DNA of 10,425 nt from Vulcanimicrobiota bacterium (GTDB lineage: Bacteria; Vulcanimicrobiota; Vulcanimicrobiia; Vulcanimicrobiales; Vulcanimicrobiaceae), in assembly GCA_030040695.1 (NCBI GenBank), contig JASHTE010000103.1, forward strand, positions 1 through 10,425, in the 5' to 3' direction. Shown here piece by piece: positions 1 through 7,066 of the stretch (position 1 is the stretch's first letter; every line of letters begins with the position of its first letter). The notes below the pieces were generated by a model. The model worked only from the letters and a program-made list of their open reading frames with translations, did no database searches and was not told where the DNA came from. The position numbers were made by a program, and so were the translations under genes.

Positions 1-1032
1 GCCCTCCGCCTCCTGAGCAAGCCCCAGTGTTCTCCACAGCATGCTGCGCTTCGGCGATGCGACGAGCCCCTGCCGCGCCTCCGCGACCGCCTCAGCATAG
101 CGATGCTGCAGATAGGCAACCGAGGCCAGCCACGATGTCGTTGCGATCGAGAGCGGATCGAGCTGCTGCGCCGTCTGAAGCTCTGCCTTGGCTTCGCCGA
201 TACGGCCTTGCGCAAAGAGTGCGAGGCCGTACCACTCGTGCGCATCGGCGTCATTCGGCGCCAGCGCGACCGCGCCGGCCAGCAGGCGGAGTGCCTCGTC
301 ATTACGATGCGCGTCGCGCGCGAGCAGCCCGAGTACAGCTTGCGCCAAGCCGCAACGGGGATCGAGCGTAAGCGCGTGCTCCGCGTCCGTCACTGCCTGC
401 ACGCGCTCGCGGTGGACCGGACCATAACGGTTATCAGCCATCAGCGCGTATGCTCGTGCCCGCGCGGCATAAGCACACGCATCCATCGGAGCCGCGGCGA
501 TAGCGCGCGAAAAGAACAGGATCGCTCTCTTCATCCCGTTTTGCGAACGCATCTCCAAGAAGAAGTTCCCGATCGTCAGGAGTTGCGTTTCAGTGCTCAC
601 CGTCGGTGCGGACCGCTCTCGCGATGTGGCATATGCGTAGCTCCCGAGGCCGAGGAGGAGCGCCGCTGCAACCGAGGCGGCAACGAGCCGGCGACGCCGC
701 GGTCGCGGTATCGTCGTACCTTCGGCCGTGTGCACCGGCAACGTGAACCGGTAGCCGCGCCGAGCTATCGTCTGGATTGCGTTGCCGCAACGATGAGCTC
801 GCAGGAGCTTGCGCAGGACATAAATGTTTTGGGCAAGGTTCGCCTCTTCGACGTAGCCCTCGGGCCACACGCGTTCGAGGAGCGCGCGCTTAGAGAGAAT
901 TCCCCCCGGGTGCTCGACGAGCGCGAGCAGCGTTTCAACGACCTTTGGGCCGAGCGCAATTGGGGCGCCGTCGCAGTTGAGCAAGAGCGGCTCTGCATCG
1001 AGCCGGAATGGACCGAACTCGTAGACGACCAT
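1..1032 (-). CDS. Winged-helix (OmpR/PhoB-type) transmembrane regulator with TPR-like repeats, 3' end outside window
   Basis: The minus strand reads open for 344 codons from an ATG at 1032 to the window edge with no stop, so the C-terminus is missing. An in-frame TAG two codons upstream makes this ATG the first possible start. Residues about 4-98 look like a winged-helix domain of the OmpR/PhoB C-terminal type: YEFGPFRLD at the front, then LGPKVVETLLALVEHPGGILSKRAL, ERVWPEGYVEEANLAQNIYVLRKLL, and the wing strand QTIARRGYRF. There is no receiver domain. An RRRR stretch (112-115) precedes one hydrophobic segment (about 116-135), which by the positive-inside rule leaves the DNA-binding domain in the cytoplasm, as in CadC-like regulators. 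From about residue 145 onward the sequence is Ala-rich helical repeats of TPR character (for example AEHALTLDP, EALRLLAGAVALAPNDADAHEWYGLALFAQGRIGEAKAEL, split here only by reading position). The family is clear; target genes and signal are unknown. The divergent gene 2 is a possible target. No clear Shine-Dalgarno is seen. Confidence 0.88.
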   Translation of the reverse strand, partial: MVVYEFGPFRLDAEPLLLNCDGAPIALGPKVVETLLALVEHPGGILSKRALLERVWPEGYVEEANLAQNIYVLRKLLRAHRCGNAIQTIARRGYRFTLPVHTAEGTTIPRPRRRRLVAASVAAALLLGLGSYAYATSRERSAPTVSTETQLLTIGNFFLEMRSQNGMKRAILFFSRAIAAAPMDACAYAARARAYALMADNRYGPVHRERVQAVTDAEHALTLDPRCGLAQAVLGLLARDAHRNDEALRLLAGAVALAPNDADAHEWYGLALFAQGRIGEAKAELQTAQQLDPLSIATTSWLASVAYLQHRYAEAVAEARQGLVASPKRSMLWRTLGLAQEAEG

Positions 1033-1171
1033 GCGCTAGCATTCGTGGTTCCGGCGCCCGAGGACTGCCATGCACCATGACTTCCGGCCCAATTTTGCGC
1101 CGGGCCTCGGGGAGAACGAGGGGACTCCGCCTCGAGCGCGCCCAATACCCGCGGTCCGGGGCACCATAGTC
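1033..1171. promoter_or_regulatory. Divergent intergenic region between the winged-helix regulator and the membrane protein
   Basis: About 139 bases separate the two divergent starts if the plus-strand gene begins at 1172. Promoters for both genes should lie here, but I see no convincing -35/-10 pair on either strand. A GGCCC...GGGCC inverted pair flanks the AT-rich ATTTTG near 1085-1108, but the arms are only five bases. GAGGA at 1060-1064 would serve as a ribosome binding site only if translation starts at the alternative ATG 1070. Confidence 0.35.
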
Positions 1172-2065
1172 ATGGAAACAAAAAAGCGTTTCGATATGGG
1201 CCACGTTAAGACGTGGCTCTCGGTGAACGCCATCGTGATTGCGGTAGCGATCATCTTGCTGCTGCTTTTTGGAGCGTTCCTCCGTCTCGAGCTGCACCCG
1301 CTCGAGCTCGGTGCAGCGGTTTTTGCAGCAATTCTGGCTTCGGTTGCCGCGTTCGCGGTTGCCGTGCTCGGCGTCCTCGTGGCGCTGCGGCGGCTCGACG
1401 TCACCGTGCGCGGAATCCTCGGAGAGGTAGCCGGAGCACGCGAGCACGCCGAGGCGGACCTAGCGGGAACGCGAGAGCGCGCAGAGAGCTCGATTCGCGC
1501 TGCGCAAGACGCCGTTCAGAGCAAGACCGACAGCGCAGCGCTCTTCGAGCGGTTGCGCTTCACCCAGATGCTGCTCGACGGTCGCGACGTACGCGAGCCG
1601 GCCGAGTGGCTCGACAATCTATTTCTGAACAACGGCGGCGACATTCGAAAGATTCGCGACGAGCTCAAGCGCGATCTCGTCTTTGGAAACATCGACGCGA
1701 CACGCAACGCCCTCGCAATCTATAACGCGATCGCCGCTATCGCAGAATACTACTACTCGAACCTCGTCGTCCCGGAGGTCATCCTCTCGCGCATGGCGGT
1801 ACGCGCGCAACTTGCGGGATTCTACTTCGGACCCGCATTCAGCGCGCTCGGCATGATCAACCGCACAACCTCGCACAACGTGCAACGCTTCCTCAACGAT
1901 ACCAAGGCATATACGCAGAAGAACGAGCCATGGCTCGAGCAACTCGTGCCCGAGTTCTACCAGGAAGCGGAGGCCCAGAAGGGTGCGGGCTTCCCGGCCC
2001 CAAGCTCCAGCGAGACGATCGACAAGGTTTCGCAGTTCAAGCAGTCAATCGGCGGATCCGGCTGA
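1172..2065 (+). CDS. Hypothetical membrane protein: two N-terminal helices, coiled coil, cytoplasmic helical domain
   Basis: I do not recognise a named family. From ATG 1172 the product is 297 residues. Two hydrophobic segments (about 17-38 and 46-72) form a membrane hairpin, and both ends probably face the cytoplasm. A charged, Ala/Glu/Arg-rich stretch (about 78-125, with repeated AREHAEADLAGTRERAE-like heptads) looks like a coiled coil. The rest (about 125-250) is helical, with a conserved-looking core around RDLVFGNIDATRNALAIYNA, AEYYYSNLVV and ILSRMAVRAQLAGFYFG. That arrangement loosely recalls small DUF4760-like proteins, but the resemblance is weak. The tail is Ser/Pro-rich. Start choice is uncertain. 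ATG 1172 places the membrane hairpin close to the N-terminus and leaves a 139-base divergent promoter region. An upstream in-frame ATG at 1070, with GAGGA five bases before it, would add 34 Pro/Arg-rich residues and leave only 37 bases to the divergent regulator. The 3' end overlaps the convergent DoxX-like gene. Confidence 0.75.
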   Translation: METKKRFDMGHVKTWLSVNAIVIAVAIILLLLFGAFLRLELHPLELGAAVFAAILASVAAFAVAVLGVLVALRRLDVTVRGILGEVAGAREHAEADLAGTRERAESSIRAAQDAVQSKTDSAALFERLRFTQMLLDGRDVREPAEWLDNLFLNNGGDIRKIRDELKRDLVFGNIDATRNALAIYNAIAAIAEYYYSNLVVPEVILSRMAVRAQLAGFYFGPAFSALGMINRTTSHNVQRFLNDTKAYTQKNEPWLEQLVPEFYQEAEAQKGAGFPAPSSSETIDKVSQFKQSIGGSG

Positions 2066-2857
2066 CGTAGCGACTGCGCGGCGCAGCGCAAAAGCGGCGA
2101 AACCGGCGCAGAGCAGCATCGCGATGAAGAGGCTGGACCAGCGATTGGGATTTCCCGGCTCGCCCCAGGACGGTAGGCAGCTTGGGATGTGGAGCGCGAT
2201 GACCCACACACCGAACATTGCAGCGAGTGCCGCCGCGACCGCGTGCGATTTGATGTCAAACGCAATGCCGATACCGCAGACGATCATGAGCGCTCCAAAG
2301 ACGGCAACCCAGAACGCGTGCCACGGTAGCCATGAGGGAACGATCGTGGCGATCGCCGTGAGAGCGAGGAAGTGGTCGATGCCGAAGACGACGAGACTCA
2401 ATGCGACGGCGTAGCGTGCGATTGCCGCCGCCGTAACGCCGATCGCCCCGTCGGAAAGAAGCCACGCAAGGCCGGCAATCGCAAGCGGTTCGAAGAGCCG
2501 CGTGCGCAGATTCATGTCGCGAACATGGAGTGCGTAGCGCGGTGCGTCCCATAGCATCGCCGAACAGAAGAGGAGAGCTCCGAGAGCAATCACCGCAGGG
2601 CGCCTCGTCGGCGAAGCAAGGAGACCGATGCCGCAGAGCATCCAAAGAGTGCCGCAGAGGTCACCGAGCCGCGCGCTCGGCGCCCACGGAATGACCGGCA
2701 CGACTCCCGACACCGTTGTATACCGACCGTGAAAGAGCGGTACCGCAACGGTAAGGATGCCGACGGCAATCACGCTCAGCGCAAACAGGGTCTGTGCTAC
2801 ATCTCGGAGGCGCCTCACGGAAGCGTTCGGTTTGGGAGCGCAGGGCCCTCGCATCAC
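2045..2857 (-). CDS. DoxX-like integral membrane protein with two tandem four-helix halves
   Basis: The product has 270 residues and about eight hydrophobic segments (roughly 20-41, 65-82, 86-103, 121-136, 147-170, 180-200, 204-224, 239-257). The second half carries the DoxX-like signature FGIDHF, then VPSWLPWHAFWVAVFGAL, then CGIGIAF. The first half has a recognisable copy of the same pattern (VPVIPWAPSARLGDLCGTL, then CGIGLL), so the gene looks like an internal duplication of the usual four-helix unit. DoxX-type proteins sit in the inner membrane. Some have been linked to quinone or thiol redox complexes, such as mycobacterial DoxX with SodA and SseA; the role here is inferred only. Translation can start at GTG 2857 or ATG 2854. 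AGGG (plus-strand 2865-2868) lies 7 bases before the GTG and 10 before the ATG. The gene begins 30 bases after the receptor stop, on the same strand, so co-transcription is likely. Its last 21 bases overlap the convergent membrane-protein gene. Confidence 0.78.
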   Translation of the reverse strand: MMRGPCAPKPNASVRRLRDVAQTLFALSVIAVGILTVAVPLFHGRYTTVSGVVPVIPWAPSARLGDLCGTLWMLCGIGLLASPTRRPAVIALGALLFCSAMLWDAPRYALHVRDMNLRTRLFEPLAIAGLAWLLSDGAIGVTAAAIARYAVALSLVVFGIDHFLALTAIATIVPSWLPWHAFWVAVFGALMIVCGIGIAFDIKSHAVAAALAAMFGVWVIALHIPSCLPSWGEPGNPNRWSSLFIAMLLCAGFAAFALRRAVATSAGSAD

Positions 2858-2872
2858 TGCCGAGCCCTGCGC
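2838..2872 (-). promoter_or_regulatory. Hairpin enclosing the ribosome binding site and start codon of the DoxX-like gene
   Basis: In the minus-strand RNA, GCGCAGGG-CUCG pairs with CGAG-(GG)-CCCUGCGC. This gives 12 Watson-Crick pairs with a two-base GG bulge and a nine-base loop, GCAGUGAUG. The loop holds both candidate start codons (GUG and AUG), and the AGGG ribosome binding site lies in the stem. No U-tract follows, so it is not a typical intrinsic terminator. Its position between two co-directional genes suggests translational control, or dampening of the second gene relative to the receptor. That role is inferred; the base pairing is seen directly. Confidence 0.5.
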
Positions 2873-2887
2873 TGTCGTTGTCTTTCG

Positions 2888-5800
2888 TTAGATGTGGATC
2901 TGCGCTTGCAGGTAGAGATTAAACGGAAGGTATCCGTTGAAGACGTCGCTGGCAGATGGTGTATACGATTCCTCTTCCCATGGATACGGCGTCACGTAGT
3001 TCGCTGCCTTGTCGTACGGGCTCGTGCCGTTGTACCAGCCGGCTCCGTTGTACAGCCCGTTCGGGAAGTACGCGCAGACGTACGGACTCGGTGCATAGGC
3101 CGGCGTCCACGGCTCCGACGAGCCGCCGAAGCACGTATGCCATAGATCCGTTGCCGTCAGCGTGAGCTTGACGTGCGGGAAGTCGTAACTCACCTGCAAG
3201 TTTGCGATGGCGATGTTCGGTTCAGTGTACTCACCCGGCGACGCAAACGTCCCGGTTTGAGGATTGGGAACTGCAAGGTACCCGTACGGACCCGCGCCGT
3301 ACCCCGCGGTTGTGTAATCGCAGTACAAACCGTTGGCATCCGGGACGGCGTTCACGGTTTGGTTGTATTCGCAGTCGCGCGGATCGACGCCGTTGACGTC
3401 GAGCGGACTCCCGTACGGCGTGCCGGACTGAATTTGAATCGAAGGCGTGATCGCGAATCGATCGTGCCGCCAGTTCAGCACGAGCGCCGTGACATACGGG
3501 GAGTTGTACCAGTCGGAGAAGTTCTCGTCCGAAGCAGCCGATAGTCCGATCAAGCCCTGCGGATACCAGCCGTTCTGGTTGAGTAGCGTCTGCGGCGAGT
3601 CATTGTAGTATGGGTTCTCGATCACCGAGCATGGCGCTCCACCGAACGTGCTACATGACGGGTCTACCGGTGCCGCGCACGAGGCCGCTGCGCCGTCCTC
3701 GTAGCACTCTGACCCGCCTCCCGCCTTCGTCAGTTTGTTGAAGGCGCTGATGACGGTGTTCATCTGTTCGATCTGGTTCTGGCCGAGCAGCGGCTGGTAC
3801 TGAACGAGCGACTGCGTGTACGTGAACGACAGCATCGCCGCCAGCCCGTTGGCGCTGAAGTCCCCGTCCTGGAGCGAGAACTCGACGCCATAGTTCTTGC
3901 CGCGTCCAATCGGATATTGCGTCACGTAGCTTTCGCCGATGAGACTGTCTTGGAGATAGTTCGACGTCGCCGTGTAGAAGGGAGCGATCTTTACGCTGAT
4001 GTCCGTCCCGCGGAAGCGATGCTCGAACGACCCCGTATATTGTGCCGAGGTCATGTTTGGAATCTCGTGCTCCGGTGACCAGAAACCCTGATTGAGGAAA
4101 TCCGCCCACGTTTGTGACGCGAGCGATCCGCCGCCGTAGAACAGGTACTGGTCGGATGCCGAGAGCGCCGGCTGCGCGTACCGTCCCGCGGAGAACGTCC
4201 AAACCGTGTTTGGATCCTGCGTATACGTGAAGCCGAAGCGCGGTTGCCAATCGTAGGTCGTATATTGGTTCCCGGTCGAGTTTGCGTCGGTGAAGAGCGG
4301 TGCCCCATTTTGGCCGTTCGGGTGCACGTAACCACCTGGGCAGGTCGTCGTGTAGTCGACCTCCGGCGGCGGAAACTCGCCTGGGAGGACCGGGTACGTC
4401 AGGACGCCGAGCGTCGGATTCCAGCAGACGTCGTTTTGGATGATCTGCGCCTCGAAGTTATCCGCCGCACCGACGCCGTTTGCGAGGTTCTCCGTGAAGT
4501 CGTCGTAGCGCAATGCCACGTCGAACAGCCATTTGTCGTTCGGGCGGAACTGGTCGTGTAGGGAGAAGTTCCAAAAGAGCGGCCGGACGCTGTTGTAGTC
4601 AGCCTGGGCGTCACCGTTCCAAAGGGTTTCGTACTGCGCCCCCGCCGCAGCCGCGGCGCCGGAGACCGGTGGGAAGCCCGCCACTCCCGGCGTGCCGGTG
4701 CCGTAGTACATCGCCTCAGAGGTTTCGCCCGAACCATAACCGGCTTCGTAGCACGGCATCGACGTCATCGTGCCGGGGTTCCAGCACGTATACGCTCCAC
4801 CGCTCTCCGAGACGAGGCCGATCTCGCTCCCACCACCTTCATACGCGTCCTCGACGTGATTGTAATAGCGAATCGTCCCCGCGGTCTCGATATTGCCCTC
4901 GAACGAGACGAGGTTCGTGTCCGTGATCTGGTTCGAGTAGGCGAAGGATCCGCCGACCGTATGCGTGCTCAGCTCGTAGTCGGATGCGAGGCCGAACGGA
5001 CTGAAGATGTCATACGTCACCGCCGCGAGCGGATCGTTCTCGAACCAATCACTGTACATCGAGTATGCGAAAATGCGCATGTACGAGGTATCGCCGAACG
5101 GATGCGTCCACTGCAGTTTCAGCGCGCTGACGTCGTTGTAGTTGCTGGCATAGTCGTCGTCGTCCGAGGGGATAAAGCAGGAGTCGCCTGTCGTGTAGAT
5201 CGTCCCGGCGCATCCGTTTGCGAAGGCCGATGCGGCCACGCTCGGCATTCCGTAGAACTGCGGTTTGAGCGGAACACCGCCCGGATCGACGTTCGTGCCG
5301 AAGGGCAGATTGTAGTTATAGGATTCCATGTACGGCACTTGTCCGAACCCCGTCGTGGAGTTGATACATCCCGCCGTCCCGGAGAGATTCTCGCAGAACC
5401 CGGTGAGGAAAGAGTTCACATAGCCAAAGCCCAAGTAGCTCTGGCCCTCCGTATATCCGGGTCCGGCTGCATCGATCGCTTGGTATGGCAGCGTCTGCAT
5501 CATGGAGTCCCACCAGAGCGCCTGGATGTCGTCGCGCTGGCCGTCGGCACGTGGTATGCCGAAGTGCAGGTTGATCACGTTCTCGCGATCGTTGATGCCC
5601 TGCACATTCCCAAAGAGATCCCAGCCATACATCTCGCAACCAACCGCTCCGGTCGTCATCGGCGGGCCGACTTGCGTTCCCGTGCAGTTGTCGTAGACGC
5701 CTTTATCCGACGGCGTCTCTACGGTGAAGAACGCTCCCTGAATCGGCTGATAGGGCTCGCCGGGTTCCACGTAACTCGCGCCGTTGTTGTTATCGATGAA

Positions 5801-6697
5801 CCGGAACTGCTGGTCGTAGCCGCTGATACCGACGTAGTACGAGAAGTTGCGATCAGGCGTCGCGCCTCCGACCTCGAGCTCCGCCTCGTGCCAGAACGCC
5901 TCCGAAGCCGTGCCGAGCGTTAGGTTCGCATAGCCGGGATAGGTTCCGGTCTTGATGACGTTGTTGATGAAGCCGGAGACGCCGTTCGACGTGATGTCGG
6001 ACGGACCACCACCAGTATAGATTTGCAGCTCTTGCAGGCCCAGGTTCGACTCGGTGGAGGATGGATAGTTGTCGAAAGCGCGGTTGACCGGAATGCCTTC
6101 GACTTCGAACGAGGTGAAGAACGGGTTCTCACCGTGGACCACGACGGCCTGATCCCAACCCATCTCACTGGTTCCGAGGAAGACGCCTGGGACGGCGGCG
6201 ATCGCCGAGTAGGCGCTATTCAAGTTTCCGCCGCCACCCAGCGCGGCCGCGGCCGCCTGTTGCGCCGGTGTCACGTTGTAAATGTCGCCGGAGACGCCGG
6301 GTTTTACTAAGTTTGCTGCCGTCCCCGTGACGTGCGCGATCACCTTGATCGCGCGCGGCGCAATGAGAACGACCTGCTGCGTCTGATCGGCAAAGACGGT
6401 ATTGCCCGCAAGCGACGTCGTCTGGTAACCATCCTTCGTGACGGTCAGCGTGTACGTGTCGGGCTGAAGCACGAGAAACACAAAGTGTCCCCGCGCATCC
6501 GTCGTCGCGGTTGCCGTCTGCGACGGCGAGATCGCCTCGACCGTTGCTCCGGCTATAGGCGCTCCCGTGTCATCGTGGACGATACCTGCGATACCACCGG
6601 TGGTTGCTGCCAGTGCCCATGTTCCCTGGAACAGGAAAGCCACCGAGAGAATCGCGGCAAGTGCCACGCGACGGAGGGCTCGAATTGATCGATTCAT
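2888..6697 (-). CDS. TonB-dependent outer-membrane receptor with N-terminal carboxypeptidase-regulatory-like domain
   Basis: The 1269-residue product imports an unknown ligand across the outer membrane using TonB/ExbBD energy. A signal peptide is clear: basic MNRSIRALRR, a hydrophobic core, and likely cleavage after ALA at residue 30. Residues about 33-115 are a carboxypeptidase-regulatory-like (Ig-like) domain: GGIAGIVHDDTGAPIAGATV, then TTDARGHFVFLVLQPDTYTL. A plug domain follows (about 138-255) with AIAAVPGVFLG, VVVHGENPFF, GIPVNRAFDNY, LQELQIYTGGGPSD and GFINNVIKTGTYPGY. The remainder is a long barrel rich in Tyr, Gly, Asn and aromatic strands, ending LYLQAQIHI rather than in the usual Phe/Trp. 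I see no obvious TonB box. There are 18 cysteines, all between residues 338 and 1208 and clustered in pairs. An Asp run lies at 512-515. The start is supported by AAGGGG about eight bases before the ATG. The DoxX-like gene follows after 30 bases, and an AraC-type regulator is divergent. Substrate cannot be told from sequence. Confidence 0.93.
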   Translation of the reverse strand: MNRSIRALRRVALAAILSVAFLFQGTWALAATTGGIAGIVHDDTGAPIAGATVEAISPSQTATATTDARGHFVFLVLQPDTYTLTVTKDGYQTTSLAGNTVFADQTQQVVLIAPRAIKVIAHVTGTAANLVKPGVSGDIYNVTPAQQAAAAALGGGGNLNSAYSAIAAVPGVFLGTSEMGWDQAVVVHGENPFFTSFEVEGIPVNRAFDNYPSSTESNLGLQELQIYTGGGPSDITSNGVSGFINNVIKTGTYPGYANLTLGTASEAFWHEAELEVGGATPDRNFSYYVGISGYDQQFRFIDNNNGASYVEPGEPYQPIQGAFFTVETPSDKGVYDNCTGTQVGPPMTTGAVGCEMYGWDLFGNVQGINDRENVINLHFGIPRADGQRDDIQALWWDSMMQTLPYQAIDAAGPGYTEGQSYLGFGYVNSFLTGFCENLSGTAGCINSTTGFGQVPYMESYNYNLPFGTNVDPGGVPLKPQFYGMPSVAASAFANGCAGTIYTTGDSCFIPSDDDDYASNYNDVSALKLQWTHPFGDTSYMRIFAYSMYSDWFENDPLAAVTYDIFSPFGLASDYELSTHTVGGSFAYSNQITDTNLVSFEGNIETAGTIRYYNHVEDAYEGGGSEIGLVSESGGAYTCWNPGTMTSMPCYEAGYGSGETSEAMYYGTGTPGVAGFPPVSGAAAAAGAQYETLWNGDAQADYNSVRPLFWNFSLHDQFRPNDKWLFDVALRYDDFTENLANGVGAADNFEAQIIQNDVCWNPTLGVLTYPVLPGEFPPPEVDYTTTCPGGYVHPNGQNGAPLFTDANSTGNQYTTYDWQPRFGFTYTQDPNTVWTFSAGRYAQPALSASDQYLFYGGGSLASQTWADFLNQGFWSPEHEIPNMTSAQYTGSFEHRFRGTDISVKIAPFYTATSNYLQDSLIGESYVTQYPIGRGKNYGVEFSLQDGDFSANGLAAMLSFTYTQSLVQYQPLLGQNQIEQMNTVISAFNKLTKAGGGSECYEDGAAASCAAPVDPSCSTFGGAPCSVIENPYYNDSPQTLLNQNGWYPQGLIGLSAASDENFSDWYNSPYVTALVLNWRHDRFAITPSIQIQSGTPYGSPLDVNGVDPRDCEYNQTVNAVPDANGLYCDYTTAGYGAGPYGYLAVPNPQTGTFASPGEYTEPNIAIANLQVSYDFPHVKLTLTATDLWHTCFGGSSEPWTPAYAPSPYVCAYFPNGLYNGAGWYNGTSPYDKAANYVTPYPWEEESYTPSASDVFNGYLPFNLYLQAQIHI

Positions 6698-6806
6698 CTA
6701 TACAACCCCTTCGCTTGGTTTGCTGTGCATAAGAATGCAGCCGCCCACCCGGCGCGCGAGTGCACTCTTGCTTACCGTACTCTGCGCACTCCGGTGCGTC
6801 TCGTAA

Positions 6807-6840
6807 AATCATACGCGCGCAAGTACAATCACACGCGCAC
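6807..6840. repeat. Imperfect direct repeat with 20-base period, candidate operator for the divergent promoters
   Basis: AATCATACGCGCGC (6807-6820) and AATCACACGCGCAC (6827-6840) match at 12 of 14 positions. Their starts are 20 bases apart, about two helical turns, so a dimer could contact both on the same DNA face. AraC-family proteins often bind such direct repeats. The left copy includes TATGAT on the minus strand, a possible -10 element for the receptor gene, so occupancy there could directly affect its transcription. The binding protein and function are inferred. Confidence 0.4.
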
Positions 6841-6846
6841 CGTGAG

Positions 6847-6881
6847 AAAGAAGGCCGCGAACGTTGCTCGCAGCCTTCCTT
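6847..6881 (-). terminator. 14-pair hairpin, terminator-like on the minus strand, between divergent genes
   Basis: The arms AAAGAAGGCCGCGA and TCGCAGCCTTCCTT flank the seven-base loop ACGTTGC. In minus-strand RNA all 14 positions pair, two of them as G-U wobbles; in plus-strand RNA those two positions become C/A mismatches. The minus-strand 3' side reads UUCUUUCUC, a modest U-rich tail. It therefore looks like an intrinsic terminator or insulator for leftward transcription, but no minus-strand gene ends just upstream. Alternatives are a receptor-leader attenuator, if the promoter lies right of 6881, or a protein-binding site. Confidence 0.38.
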
Positions 6882-7066
6882 GAGGGTCTAGGTAATGCGT
6901 TCTAGACGCTCTTCAGGCTACTCGTTCCTCAGCGCTCTGTCTCGCAAAAATGCGTCGGTGTTGCGGAAGAACGAATGAAAAAGGGCGTCGCTGAGTACAT
7001 TTCGACCGAAGCTTTGTACAAATCGATGCTCTCTGCTGCGCCGAGCGAGGGGAAGACGAGGGCCCC

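Larger units (their letters stand above)
6698..7066. other. Regulatory intergenic region between the receptor operon and the AraC-family gene
   Basis: These 369 bases separate two divergent genes and encode nothing convincing. From left to right they hold: the receptor ribosome binding site (AAGGGG on the minus strand, near 6706-6711); a short inverted repeat TGCAT-AAGA-ATGCA (6726-6739); a 20-base-period direct repeat (6807-6840) containing a minus-strand TATGAT -10-like hexamer (6808-6813) without a good -35; a long hairpin (6847-6881); two CTAG-containing TCTAG copies (6887-6891 and 6901-6905); and an AT-rich patch near 6945-6985. The right end holds GAGGGG and AGGG purine stretches just ahead of the AraC-type gene. 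Confidence 0.6.

Noticed and set aside
103..1080. Plus-strand 325-codon open frame opposite the winged-helix regulator
   Set aside because: It is antisense to a frame with clear family motifs, is Arg/Cys-rich, and has no recognisable domain. Long antisense frames are common at this GC content.
4856..5923. Plus-strand 355-codon open frame inside the receptor gene
   Set aside because: It is the shadow of a receptor with a full domain order, its composition is Arg/Val-rich, and it shows no motif or ribosome binding site.
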